From positions 1 to 64,000 of the forward strand of contig WTXD01000091.1 in NCBI GenBank assembly GCA_022496205.1: a stretch of 64,000 nt of DNA, given 5' to 3'. The notes under the pieces were generated by a model. The model was not told the DNA's origin. It worked only from the letters and a program-made list of their open reading frames with translations, and searched no databases. The position numbers and the translations under genes were made by a program. Shown here piece by piece: positions 36,448 to 54,965 of this stretch; position 1 is the stretch's first letter, and each line of letters opens with the position of its first letter. Source of the DNA: Gloeopeniophorella convolvens. Lineage: Eukaryota; Basidiomycota; Agaricomycetes; Russulales.

Positions 36448-39446
36448 CGTGAAATTCGGGCGCGGTGCAACGATAGACAGCCTAGTGTCGAGGTCTGACA
36501 AACGAAAGCTTGCAGATCAGGCGAAGGGTGTAGAAACAGTTAGGTCTGAGCTGGCTAGCGAGTCCGCGGCGCAGGCGTCGCCTCCTGGGAGGAGCGTAAA
36601 CCTTGCAGTGGCGCGGGTGTCGAGCGCGTGCGTAATGTCTCGCTTGGCGAGAGAGATCGTGCCTGTTAGGTAGCTGTACTGAACTATATGCGCGCAATGG
36701 GGCGCAGAGAGCGAACGTCGACGTTGAGGGGAGGCCTGAGCAGAGCTGGGAACGACGATGGCGCGTGCTATAATATCTGATTGTGGGCTAATCTTATCTC
36801 GCGCGGGCTTGGGAAATCGCGCGCCGCCATACCAACGCCTGAGCGCACCCAAAATAGGCAAGTCTCTTTCCTTGCTGCGCGCCGCCTGCCTCGGGCTATG
36901 TACTTACCAGGGAGCGCGCTGTCCTCTGACGTGCAACTCGGTCGTTGCCTCTCGGAGCCGCAGCAGCGAGGCCAGTGCGATTGGCTGCTTTTAAGTTGTA
37001 GCCCGCGATCACACCTGACCACACTGGCACGCGTATACATCGCTGCCTTCCGATCTGCCTGTGCGGCAGATGACCACGCTAAGCGCGAAAACCCAGGGAT
37101 TTGTGGCGAGGACCCTACATCTGTACTAAGGGTACTTTCCTATATAATACATCGTGACTGCCCATCATGGCCACCCCCCCCCCCCCCCCCCCCCCCCCCC
37201 CTGCCCATCGATGGCCAACCCCAATGCACCTGCCGACGTGCCTGACGGACTGGACGCGGGCTCCGGCTTGTGCGTCGTATGCGCATACGGGCTGCAGGGC
37301 TGGGAACTGGCGACGGGTCGGCCTGCTTTAAGATTCGGGGTAAATGTGCTCTCTTGATGCACATGCATCGTCTGCGCGCTTGGGTAGTGTAGATGTCAAA
37401 AGAACAGCTCGCTATCACGTACATTGAGAAAGCTCGAAGGAGCCACAAGTGCCAGCGCGATATCGCTATTCTCGCTGTGAGCATATGCGGTAATAGCGCA
37501 GGCGGTCTTACGGCTAGAGCAGGGGCAGGCTGAGTTCGAGGAGGCGCGAGGTCATGCAGGGAGGGTCCAGGGGAGTCGCGGGTCGGTGGGTGGTCGGAAG
37601 GAGATGTTCGTTCGGAGCTGGCTTACCCGTACACGCGTAACGGCTCCGGTCCGTGAAGTGCAGCCGAGCCTGATCCGAGACCACTGCGCGACGTTGTTTC
37701 TGGCTTGATGAGGTCCTAGTAGTGCACTGCGATGTACGGATCCTGGGTCAGAAGGCGATGTTGTATCGGTGCGACCGCGAAAGGAGTGCCTTGTCAACTT
37801 AGCCATGGCTATATTTGTGCTCATCCGTCTGATCCGAATGCCTGGGAGCCTCGAAGATCAGTGGTGGGTGATACCTACATGCCAATGTATAAGGCATGAG
37901 AATCAATCACTCACTGCAAGGTGTGCCCACCACAAGAATTGTCAGGCGTGCTCAGCAGAAGCACGAGAAATGGTCGCATCCTTCACTGATCGTGATGGTG
38001 GGACACTATTGCGGGTCTGGCTAAGGAAGACCTCGATCAAGTACTCCCGCAAGAACTACCCTGCGCATGTAAGGGAAAGCACGGAGAAGTGGGGGCCACA
38101 TCAACTCTTTTCGTCGGAGAAAAATGATGCGCTGCGGGGCCGAGGGCTATCCCAGGACGTCAGTGGTCGCTGGACTAAGTAGTCGTGAACATCATGAAGG
38201 TTTGCAGGGCTTTCAGGGCCGTGGTGCAGGCATCATCCAGTTCGGAATTGGGGCTACGTCCGACATTGTGGCTTGGGCGTTTACCTGGGTATACCATTGC
38301 TTTTCGCAGCAACTTGGGATGGCGACAGAGTTGGACGTCTTGTTGCGTGAGCTAGAGAAGCCAACATTTGTATTGCAGTGAAGGGAAGGGACGTCTTGGA
38401 AGCGAAAATCGACTAGCGGCTGCCCGGTTGATGACTGGTCACACTACGCTCTGAGAACCCCAGCTGCCAGTGCCCCAGACGTCTCCATCGGCAGTTCCGG
38501 CATTGGACGCCCAACATCCGTCTGCACCGGAGAGTCTAGGTCCTGTGCGTCAATGTTGGAATCTGGATGCTGTAAAACCCGCTGACGGAGCTGTGAGCCC
38601 CATTCTACCGTGAGCGGCACTACTGTAAGCAAGCAAACGATGGTGGGTCGACTAGGCCGAAAGGTGCATCATTCCACAACGATGACGTGTGGGCAGTCTG
38701 TGCAAGACGCTCGGGTATTTCGGGGTACAAGCACTGTACTTACAAGCAAGCTGTCTGATCAAGGTAAGGCGAACAGAGGAGTCTAGGGCATCCATCACGA
38801 TATTCCTGGAACGAAGGCGATGCGCATTCAACAAGTTGGTTGTAGATCCTCTTCACAGGCGGCTGAAGGTGATGGTAGCACCGTGAGTGCTCAGTGAAGT
38901 GGATCCAGGCCAGGGCGCACTAAAAGTTGCACAAGCTAGCAGCAGGCTTCTCGTCTCTGAATGTGCATTAGTTTTATGCCGTCGGGGAGTTGGAGCACGT
39001 TCAAGGGGCGTGTTTGGCCAGGTTTGACCATTGTCGCGCTCGTTTCTCCGAGGACGGGTACCCAGAAAGGAAAGCGTTGTAAACTTTTCTTCACGTCATC
39101 CACCATCCCCGGGCTCTCGCACAAAGGGGCTGCCTTTCCTGGCTTCATAGAACGATGTTTACTGCTCATCGCACTGTCGGGATCTCGTACCTGGGACACA
39201 CACTTCATCTACGCTGATACAATCATGCCGGCGCGCCTGGCTCTGCGTGTGCTCCCTTTCTACTTTCCTTTTCTGGCCAGTCGTTTAATGTCATGCGAAG
39301 CCTGTTGCAACGACGGCTGAATATAAGGGAGTGCGTTGCCGCGAGATGTCCTGCAGACTTGTGCTCCTTGTGATCAGTCCTACAAGTACCTCCTCTTCAT
39401 CGTACTTCGGTTGCAAATTCCCTTTGCTCACCTTACCTGCTTCACC
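36448..39446. other. Gene-sparse region with homopolymer tract
   Basis: About 3 kb without a supportable gene. The open frame at about 37769-38182 (plus) has no recognisable domain or splice partner. TATAAGG-like sequence at about 39322 may belong to the small secreted protein gene at 39447. Confidence 0.45.
37174..37201. repeat. Poly(dC) homopolymer, 28 bases
   Basis: An uninterrupted run of 28 C on the plus strand following CATCATGGCCA. Proline and glycine 'proteins' read across it are artefacts. The exact length is liable to sequencing and replication slippage. Confidence 0.9.
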
Positions 39447-39946
39447 ATGCGTTCCTCGGCAATCATCTCCTCCTTCGTCACCGTCTTTGCCATCTTCTCC
39501 CGTAAGCAACCTTGCACGTGAATGACCTGAACTAACCACCTTGCTATACCAGAATCGCACCTTGCCTACGCTGCTCCAGTGCCGGTTCAAGCCGATGGAA
39601 CTGTTGCCAAGCGCATGTGTCTTTTCTCAGAGTGCCGGGAGGCGGAAGTAGTGGTGAGTTTCAGTCAAGCAATTGCACACTTCATAACCTGACCACCTTG
39701 CGACAGCCCCCAAGCACCAGCACCAGTACCAGCATTGAGCCACAATCGGCCTTGCTCAGCTTGGTCGACAATCTGATCACCGCCCTCTCCACCTACAAGA
39801 CCGCCGTCGGGTCATCATCACCGTCGATCGATCTGGAGACCCCAGGTCTGGACGCACTGTCAGCGGTAGATGCACCAGCCGCCGACGATGCCTCCGTCCC
39901 AGCTGTGGAGGTTGACATCCTCGAGCCCACCACCACCGAGGCCTAA
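39447..39946 (+). CDS. Small secreted protein 1 with Lys-Arg processing site
   Basis: Three exons (39447-39501, 39553-39653, 39707-39946) give 131 residues. The signal peptide MRSSAIISSFVTVFAIF ends near YAAPV. A short propeptide ends in AKR, followed by MCLFSECREAEVV with a Cys-x4-Cys pair, then a Ser/Thr/Pro-rich segment, LLSLVDNLITALSTYK (amphipathic) and an acidic Pro/Thr-rich tail. Intron 1 is in phase 1 and intron 2 in phase 0, exactly as in the paralogue at 42187. Lys-Arg is the classical Kex2-type cleavage site, so a processed extracellular peptide is likely. No family is recognised; it could be an effector-like or signalling peptide, which is inference. A TATA-like ATATAAGG lies about 125 nt upstream. 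Confidence 0.7.
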
Positions 39947-42186
39947 GCGCCGACGCACCTTGCGTCATCTTGCCCCAAAATCCCCGCGTCACCTCCATCG
40001 CTTCGCTTTCATGAGGATATCTTTTTGGGTCCGCGACCCGTTCGCTCGTTTAAGACCCGCTCTGTAGATCACATCCCGACTCGGCTTCTGCCTCGGACCC
40101 CACACTCCTTTTTGCACTCGCTCTCGATTTGCGCGATCGTCCTCGCGCTTGCAGTTCCTATTTATCACTGTCTATTTTGTTTGGCTGCCGGTGGTTGTCT
40201 GTCTGCTTGCTGGGCTCTCTTGTTGTTCAAATCGGTCATCCTGCACTTGTATTACACCCCTTGGATCAGTGTATCGTTAGTTAGATGGGCCATTTGGAAT
40301 GGCTAGTAATAGATTCGCAATCTATTTTGGACCAAACCTATGCGGGCGCTTGAAGCTAATCTTTGCTTTGTCTGTCTGCGTATCTGAGTAGCAAGGCGAT
40401 GCTCGGTTGACTCGGCCCCAATGGGGAATCAAGGAGCAGCGTCATATTGTTCCTGAGATCCAACATCGTTACTACTATGTTCCGTATTCAACCGCGAGTC
40501 CGAGCGTGCACTGACTTCACCGGCGGACACCTATCGACTCAAGTTGCAGAGATGTGAAGAAACGTGATAACGTGACATCCAAGATCATCGCAGTGCCACA
40601 GTTTCAATCCATTCTTGCGGTCCTGATGACACGCCAGGATGCAGCTGCGCCTTGTCTACATTACAAGAAGCAGAGGTGCATCTGCCTCCATCGCCCCCGT
40701 ATTTCGGGGAACGTTCAGTGTTCGCGCGGACTCGCACTCTGCACCTAGGTTCGTCGCTCAAGGACTCTGTTGTCTGGTGCCCCATGCCAGGGACCTCAAT
40801 TTGCCTTCGAAAAATATCGAGGGTTACATGTCTGACGACGATTATCTCTCAGGGCAGGGAAAGGACCAGGTTCCTGCATCTGTCTATTGTGGACTCCGAT
40901 GTCCTGCTGCCAGTCGGGCCTTGGCACCCTTCTGAGGCCGTATCGGCCTACCGCCTTGGGCACGGACTGTCTAGACTGGAATTCGTCTTCTGCACTGCCT
41001 TTCTCACCAAGGGATACCAATGCCAGTTACGAGCTCGCTGCCAGCAGTAGAACCGTCCCAACCATTGCGGCAGGAGTGATGTTCAGGTCTAGACCGTAAA
41101 GAACTCTAGCGCTCACCTTTTCGTCCTCCACTAGTGTAAGTATATCCTGCCGTCGGAAAGCGGTCAGGCTCTAGTATCTCATCACTGTAGCAATCGGCGC
41201 CTCGGTCCAGTAGATTGGTACCTTTACCAGGGACGTCTTCATAAAAGGAAGGTAAAAAGCAAGTGCGATTGGCACGACGCCTCGGAGCGTTGAGGCAGTT
41301 TTAGGTTGGAGGCGTTATTGAAACCAAGTCAGCGATCGAGGGCAGTTAGCTGGTGGCACGCGCGCTTACTTGTTGCACACTTCGATCGAAGCGGGCGGAC
41401 ATCTCGGCGACATTGAAAACTCTAAGCACTCGTCATCTTCAGGTCCAACTAGTCTTTTCATCCAGTCTAGAGTCAAGGCATGTTTTCTGCGTCCAGCGCA
41501 GCATGTTGGCGTTGTATCATTTGCTGTATTTCCTGCAAGAGCGTTTGCCAAAGTTGATGGGAGGCGGAGAACGGTTGGAAGATGCTGAGTATGACTAAGC
41601 TAGAGCCCTTGTGCCGCAAATGGCAACGCATCCGAGAAAGGCAACCCTTGTTGGACTCGGACGACGAGCAAGACGACGAGTGTCGGGGCCTTGGGGCTTG
41701 GCAGCTTATTGGAGCGCCCGCAATACCCTTTCAACCTACCCTTTCAGCAAAGCGTGCCGGCACCTTTGAAGCTAACGTCCAAATTGGTATCAAAGCGATC
41801 GTCTGCAGTCGTCTCCGCTTTGCCTCGCGTAGAGCGTTACGACTCCACCGCGGACTTCCAATGAGCATCTTCCTCTCGTCCGACTGCCCCATTGGCGCTG
41901 CGGCCGTCGCTCCTTTCGGCCTCTGGTTTCATGGGACGAGTTTCGCGACTTTGCTTGATCGAGACTGATGCTTGTCTGTGGCCCGCGGATTCCTGTGGTA
42001 ACTGATGGACTCTCGAAATGCGCTAGGTGCTCTCGCGTCGTATAAATCTACGGGCTCCACCTCTTGCTCCGACAAGCGAGTCGTAAATATCTGGTACTTG
42101 CCTCGCCTTCAAAGGGGCATTTACCGTCCGCTCTTTCGCCACTCGTTGTCTATCTGACCTCCGTACCAACCAAACCCCCGCCTAAA
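39947..42186. other. Intergenic region, no gene recognised
   Basis: 2.2 kb between the two small secreted protein genes. Open frames of 60-132 codons (for example 40652-41050 and 41582-41968, plus strand) lack motifs and paired splice sites. No third copy of the secreted family was found. TATAAAT at 42041-42047 is 146 nt upstream of the next ATG. Confidence 0.45.
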
Positions 42187-42682
42187 ATGCGCTCGTCGGC
42201 GTTTACCATCCTCATCTTTGCGCTTTTCGCGCTCTTGTGTGAGTCATGGTCGAAATTTCTACCTAGTTCCGAGTCTGACCTGGAGCCCAATCAGCCACCG
42301 TTTACGCGGCACCCGTCGTCGAGCAGGGAGCGCTTAACAAACGTTACTGTGTGGGCTCTGACTGTAGGATTGCGGAAGTGGTGAGTCGGCCAAATCAGCT
42401 CGACGTGACTCTTTGTGTCTAAACCACCTTCAGGCGCCTCAGCCTCAGGCAGCTGCCGCCCAGGACCCTTTCCTCAATATGATCGACGCGGTTCTTGCTG
42501 CATTGGAAGGCTACAAGGCTTCCGCTGCGTCACCTGCACCTCCTTCTACCACACCCACTCCCACATCGTCGTCTTCGCCGACCCCTCCCCCCACTGGCGT
42601 CCCCGAAACGACACCGACCAGCGTCAAATGGTTCACGGAGGTCGTAGTTCCTGTGGCCCCTTCCGCAGGTGCTGAGGTGTAA
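42187..42682 (+). CDS. Small secreted protein 2 with Lys-Arg processing site
   Basis: Three exons (42187-42238, 42295-42380, 42434-42682) give 128 residues. Signal peptide MRSSAFTILIFALFALLSTVYA, propeptide APVVEQGALNKR, then YCVGSDCRIAEV with the same KR-x-C-x4-C-R-x-A-E-V pattern as its neighbour. FLNMIDAVLAALEGYK and a Pro/Ser/Thr-rich tail follow. Exon lengths and intron phases match protein 1, showing common descent by tandem duplication. The tail has diverged far more than the KR-Cys block. No catalytic motif. TATAAAT lies at 42041. The function is unknown. Confidence 0.72.
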
Positions 42683-43920
42683 TCATTTCACCCAATCAAC
42701 AACCCGCAACCGTCTCGCCCCTGCTATCTGACCATACTCCACCTTATCCTCGGACTGACCTTGGCGCCCTGCGGGCGCGACCACTATTTACCATCCCACC
42801 GGCCGAGGCCGTGTGTTGAGAACACTCTTCGCATTCACGTCTGTCTTTTCCCGTTTCGCTTTTGGGTTTATCTCGCACCTAGACCGCACATCTCTAGCTT
42901 CTGTGGCTAGAAATACCTCCTTGCTTCGATACCTGTCAATATCATCTATGTTCGCGATCTGTGCTCGTGTAAACTATCTGTACTATAGCGCCGGATCTTC
43001 ACTGTAAACTGCCCTTGCATCGAATCGAAGCTACCTTGCATTCTTGCTACTGGCCCCGCCCGTGCATCCGCCTTGGAATCGCGTTCGGGCTGCATATGAT
43101 TGTGCCCTGTCACCAAGGGGCTTCGAACGTGCAACGAGGCTGTGGAGAGCTGTGTACTGGGTCTGCGACGCGCGCGACAGGAGGTGCCGAGGGCAGGCCA
43201 GAATCTACTTGGGCTGCATGTGAATACCGATCTCAACTGCCAAGAAGTGACTGTTGGTATCTTTGGGCGCTTGGAACCCAATCAACAAGTCTGCGCACCT
43301 CATTGAACGCTTCGCATGTTCTTACCCCCTACACAATCCGAGTACGGCTGCTTGCGTAGGCTTCATATGTTTGGCAAGGAGTCTCGGCTGGCCCGTTTTG
43401 TCGTGGGCATGAGTCTTACTATCCAGCGATGGCTAATTTGCGTCTTGACTGGATAGCATGGGATATTGCCGTTCTCCATTCCCTTCGGTCTGTATTGCGG
43501 GTGGATAGAACGGGAACGACGGGGTCAAAAACCGGTTGGTTCGCTTCTGTGCCGCCCAATACATAGTACACACCCATCCACGACCTTTTCTACCATGCTT
43601 ACTCGAGTTCTTTCTTCCTTGACTGTGCTGGTCCAGTCACTTCGTTCTAGAACTTCTTCCATGAAAGAGGAATATAAGGGCCTACCCACGACCACGAGCT
43701 TTGCACGACTCAGGCAATTCTGCTTGTGCGTCGCTGGTACGTTTGCTATCCTCGTCGTGCAGAGAGAACCCAGCTCATATGCCGCGTTTCAGGTGCAACC
43801 CTTCGGTTCGTAACAGGTCGTCCCCTCAATCGGCTACCGGTCGCATCCTCTAGCCGCGCTATCTGTTACGAACGGTCCCCGGGAAAGGACTATGACTGCG
43901 ATACAGACCTCACGCAGATC
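42683..43920. other. Intergenic region, possible upstream exon(s)
   Basis: Contains ATATAAGG near 43672 and an ATG at 43595 opening a frame with a hydrophobic stretch. It could supply a first exon for the gene at 43921, but no junction can be fixed. Otherwise nothing recognised. Confidence 0.35.
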
Positions 43921-44559
43921 ATGGTTCAACCGTACTTCGTCTTGCCGACTGCAACCGCTTCCGAGATCCTCGTGAATGTTGCGGTCCAAGACATGCTGGC
44001 TCAAGAGGAGCTTCAGTACTATGAGCCCTCCTGCCATCCCCCGGACCCCTCTCCTCTTTCGACTGTGCCCAACATTTGGGACACGGTCGGTTTCTACTAT
44101 CCCTTCGAGTACCCCGAGCCTGCCGGTCAGGCTTCGAAGGCGATACAGGAAGAAGTGAACTACCTCGCACCGGAGGTTCTCGTCTATACGTCCCCCGACG
44201 CAGTCATCACCTTTCGATCCACCCCCTCCGAGCCAGTGGATGATGAAGACCGCATCATCATCCCGGTCACGTATGCGGATGCACCAAGCGACCGACCCAT
44301 CCGCAGAACGCCAGCCAGGTGTTCCCTTCGTGGCTCTCACAGAATGTCCTTCACCACCGCTAACTACCTCTACGCCATCGACGAAGACGGAGAAGACGAG
44401 GTCCAAGAAGAAGATCGGGAAGACGAAGATGACCTCAGCGATACCGAGACGATTCGACCCTCGAGCATGTTGGGATTTCGCCCGTTGGATCCTTTACGAA
44501 GCAACGGTAGGTTTCGTACTAACGCACAGGTGCAATTCGCCCGCCGCGGCTCGTTCTAA
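43921..44559 (+). CDS. Hypothetical acidic protein
   Basis: Open frame of 212 codons from the first ATG (MVQPYFVLPTATASEIL). The same frame stays open about 195 nt further upstream without an ATG, so an upstream exon is possible. The first half is rich in Pro, Tyr and Glu (WDTVGFYYPFEYPEP). The second half contains a basic patch (RRTPARCSLRGSHR), then a very acidic run of Asp/Glu (about codons 155-185) ending SDTETIRPSS, which looks like a phosphorylation-prone disordered region. No signal peptide, membrane segment or known domain. Coding character is supported by length and composition only. Confidence 0.45.
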   Translation: MVQPYFVLPTATASEILVNVAVQDMLAQEELQYYEPSCHPPDPSPLSTVPNIWDTVGFYYPFEYPEPAGQASKAIQEEVNYLAPEVLVYTSPDAVITFRSTPSEPVDDEDRIIIPVTYADAPSDRPIRRTPARCSLRGSHRMSFTTANYLYAIDEDGEDEVQEEDREDEDDLSDTETIRPSSMLGFRPLDPLRSNGRFRTNAQVQFARRGSF

Positions 44560-44699
44560 GCTCGTCAAGACGTCCTGGCCGGCCCTCGAAAGGGGTTCAG
44601 GTCTCAGAGTCGCAAGTTCCTTGGGTTTCATGCTTGGTTGCGCTGAGTCGTCACAATCTGGCTGGTCCCAAATTGTGTTCCGTTGCTCGTTGATCTATC

Positions 44700-45400
44700 T
44701 TTTCAGGTTCTCCCCTCAGGTTTGGCTGGCGCGTGGCTCTAGTCATGATACAAGTGAGTGCCTCACCTGCGCCGATGGGAGACTTGTCTGACCCTGCTGT
44801 TTGCAGGCGCGAAGTCTCGGGAAGGGTGTCTGCTTGCGATCCTTTCGGCCGGGAACGTCGGTGGGCACTCGGACTGGACGAAGGGCGCAGCGTCCGGCGA
44901 CTCAGCCATCGGTAAGCCAGTTCGAGTTCTGACCCTTGGATGAAACTTATATGCGCACCGCAGGATCTCATGGCTGGAAGCGGTCCTCGGCCGGACTAGC
45001 AACTGGTTGTGACGTGATGATCGCGCTGACGAGTTGGGCTGGCCTGCAAATTTGGGCGACCCGGGATCAAGGTGTGCTGACACCTGAGCAGGCCGCAAGT
45101 ATGGGTACGTTGGTGACCTTCCTTGTGAACTGTGCCTTACTGACCTGCCGACTATCCTCAGCTGGTGGGAATCGAGGTGGGATTGAAGAGGGGTTGGGTT
45201 GATGGGATCGCGTGGTGTCTTGCCTGTGTCTTGCTTCTGCCAGTTCCGGTGATTGCTGCCGTTGTATTGCTGTGTCTTTCTGCATGGACTTGGTTTCTCT
45301 TGGTTTCTCTTTCTCGAAAACGTCTGTGCTGTGTGCTTGCGGCCATGATTTTTGGAACCTTGTGCATTGATCTCTGCAGACACAAGGAGCAGCTCCGATA
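44700..45400 (+). pseudogene. Possible remnant of a fungal multi-pass membrane protein (DUF6534-like)
   Basis: Several plausible exons joined by GT-AG introns encode RFGWRVALVMIQ, then SREGCLLAILSAGNVGG, then SAGLATGCDVMIALTSWAGL with a downstream MGTLVTFLVNCALLT. The order and the CDVMIAL...LVNCALLT pattern resemble the conserved core of basidiomycete seven-helix DUF6534-type proteins. Neither the N-terminal helices nor a normal C-terminus could be found, and the frame after 45160 is very hydrophobic but unmatched. The family call is tentative and made from memory of the pattern. Confidence 0.3.
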
Positions 45401-45647
45401 ACACTGTAGGTGCGATGACCGCCGCCATTCGTGATGCACTGACCACTGATCAGGGTCCCTGTTACGTAATCTCAGGGCTCATGGCGGGCGCGGTCTGATT
45501 GGTGCGACCTTGTTGCGATCAACACTTAGAGCTTAGACGGGCGCTACTCATGGGCTTTGGTCGCTGCGGAAGTTTCCCACACAGACATATAATTAGTACC
45601 CGCGCTCGTCTCGAGGGGTATTGTGCGAGACTTCTTTTCGAGCGACT

Positions 45648-52671
<7,024 letters not shown>

Positions 52672-53074
52672 GCTAAGGACGATTCCTCCAAGTGTATTCG
52701 GGCCTTTCGTTAGAGTAGTCAGTTTCGCAGGACCGTACTACGCGTCGAGTTCTGGCGGCAGTCATAAGGGTGGTCGATACTAGTCTGTGGAAAGTCATGA
52801 CGACAATCCTTACACTAGGTGAAGAGCGTTGGGCGCCGTGAAGGCATGGACCAGATAGTAAATATGCACCAGCCCTGCGAAGCGAGCAACTTGCACGACC
52901 TCCGATGTAGTCCGACAGTCGTGTTGGAGCCCTGCGGGCTGTGGACGCATGGCCGCGTTACCCTTCGAATCCTGCCAGCATCAAGCTGTGTTGGCCCGCT
53001 CTGAGAACCCGAACGTCCTTGATAACAGAGCCCAGCGCAGGTGCTGGCCCATTGAAGGATTTCGATTAGGACTG

Positions 53075-53290
53075 GCCTGTTCAAGTCGCCATGCTGTGTG
53101 CACCTCAAGTGCACCTGCATGGAAGCGCTACGTGGGAGCGTCTGCGTCGAAGCCGTCCGAGATCGGTGCGATGCCATACTGAAGATTTTGTCCTCGTAAC
53201 AGACCTCTATCTGAGTGTTGCGGAGATGAGGACCAATAAGTAGTACCTCTGCAGGGAGGCAGTGGGCGTTCGCAACAGGGTGGGAACCCG
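53075..53290 (+). repeat. Segment shared with 24950-25350 (inverted duplicate)
   Basis: Matches the minus strand of the left segment in two parts: around CTACGTGGGAGCGTC...GATGCCATACT, and around TGAGTGTTGCGGAGATG...GGGAGGCAGTGGGCGTT. The spacer is about 155 bp shorter here. Its place, beyond the 3' end of the NACHT gene, mirrors the left block. Confidence 0.6.
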
Positions 53291-53313
53291 GGCGGCGGGC
53301 GGCGGGCGGCGGG
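53291..53313. repeat. GGCGGCG heptamer microsatellite (3 units)
   Basis: Three tandem copies of GGCGGCG followed by GG, directly at the end of the duplicated segment. Confidence 0.8.
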
Positions 53314-54965
53314 ATACATATTACCCCACCTCGATCGCCTCCGAAGAGGTCGCTGACCAACTTGAACCTCTACCGATGGCACGCGCACAATTCCGAGGTT
53401 CGTTCGTCAAACGCGATTGTCCTCGCCCCGTTGTACTTATGTGCTAGTCACGGATTTTTTCCCAGTGAGGCTATTATTTTGCACCAAGAATCCCGCCAAT
53501 TAAAGCGAGGCTTCTGACGCGTAGCTCGCACCTACACGAAAGCGAAGCTTTACCACCTACACCGGATCCTTTGGTCATCCGCGATGCCAATGGCTCACGT
53601 ACACGTGGATTCGACGTCGTGATCCACAACGCACTTGCCGTTGCTAGCGTGTGGACGAACCTCTTCAATACCAAGCTGTTCACTGGAGCTATCTATCTGC
53701 GGTCTACCTCAAGGATGCCTCCTGGAATCCGCACGATGCAAGCTTGGTGAGTTGAGCTATATGTTCGCGATATGGCGCGCAACTTGGATATATCACTCAT
53801 GCTGGAACAGAAAAACTGTACGAAAAACGCCACTCGACCAGCAAACACATCTAGCGAGACCCGTCCACCATGTTGATTCCTATTCCCGTCGTACCCCTGC
53901 AACACGCGCCGCCGGGTTGAAGCGCGTTTCACATCCGGAGAGAGGTATATCCTCTCTGTCCTCTCATGGGCCTCTCGGAACTGATCCTTAGCGCCCAGCA
54001 GGCCACGTCACCGCGACAGGTTGCCAGTTGGCTGATGCCCCGGGTTCGTGTGCGTCGGGGGGTGCTGTGCATAGTCATCGTGGAACTTGTTGAAAGGTTC
54101 GGACTCGGTTGGCGCGGTCCGCGTGCGCAATTCGGCCTGTCCTCCCCGCGCGTGCGTTCATACAGGGCTCACCCTCCATTCCAGAAGACGCACGTACATC
54201 GCTCCGACTGCGTTGTATACACCCCCGACGATTGCACCAGGCAGCCCAGCTATCATCGAGGCCGTGGCGACAGGCACTGATGTGGGGGAGGGCGAGCGGC
54301 GCCAGCTGCAAGTTGTTCTCTGCTAAGCTGTTGCCACGGGCGCGTGGAAATGTCGTGCGTACCGCCGACCGATAGCGACCGACCCCGATACCCCAAAGGA
54401 GAGCGTGGAGAGCACAGGCTAGGCCGTCCTCCCTGGGCTCTGTTTGGAGGATCATTGCTTCCACCTGGTGCGGAAGTGGCCGAGGGGCGCCGCCCAGGGT
54501 GCTTTTATAGAGGAGAGCACTCCGTTCCCTGAGCCATTTGGGTGTGTTCTTTCCGGGGCCCGTAAGTAGTGCACAGATTGTATCCGTGCATTCTGTAATT
54601 CGCTGACGGGGGCAATCAGGGCCGTATTGTTGCGTTGTAGTCACCTCATGATGATCCAATGACAACAATAACATGAGCAACCCCGTGCGCATGCCAAGAC
54701 GGAACCACATCCGCAGATAGGACCAGCTGCGTGGGCAGGTCCCGCGCTCCGGGACGTCCTACGTCGGGGCTCCAGATATTCATCCTTGAATCTCATACAG
54801 AAATGGACGGCGGGTACGACACGTATGCGTGCCACCGCAAGGCTCAGGCCACAATTGGCCTTCCCATGGGCATCCTCACGCCAGGCGCTACCAGAGAACT
54901 AGTTGTTTACATCGCACGGAGCGCACCATCATACTGCATAGAGTAAATACAGCGAAGCGATGGTA

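Larger units (their letters stand above)
52672..54965. other. Region between ABC copy 2 and NACHT gene; fragments only
   Basis: Convergent intergenic stretch of 2.3 kb. It contains the duplicated segment at 53075-53290, a GC-rich microsatellite, and an 84-codon plus-strand open frame without ATG (about 53493-53745, including PDPLVIRDANGSRTRGFDVV) that could be an exon of a lost gene. I recognise no product. Nothing else is supportable. Confidence 0.45.
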
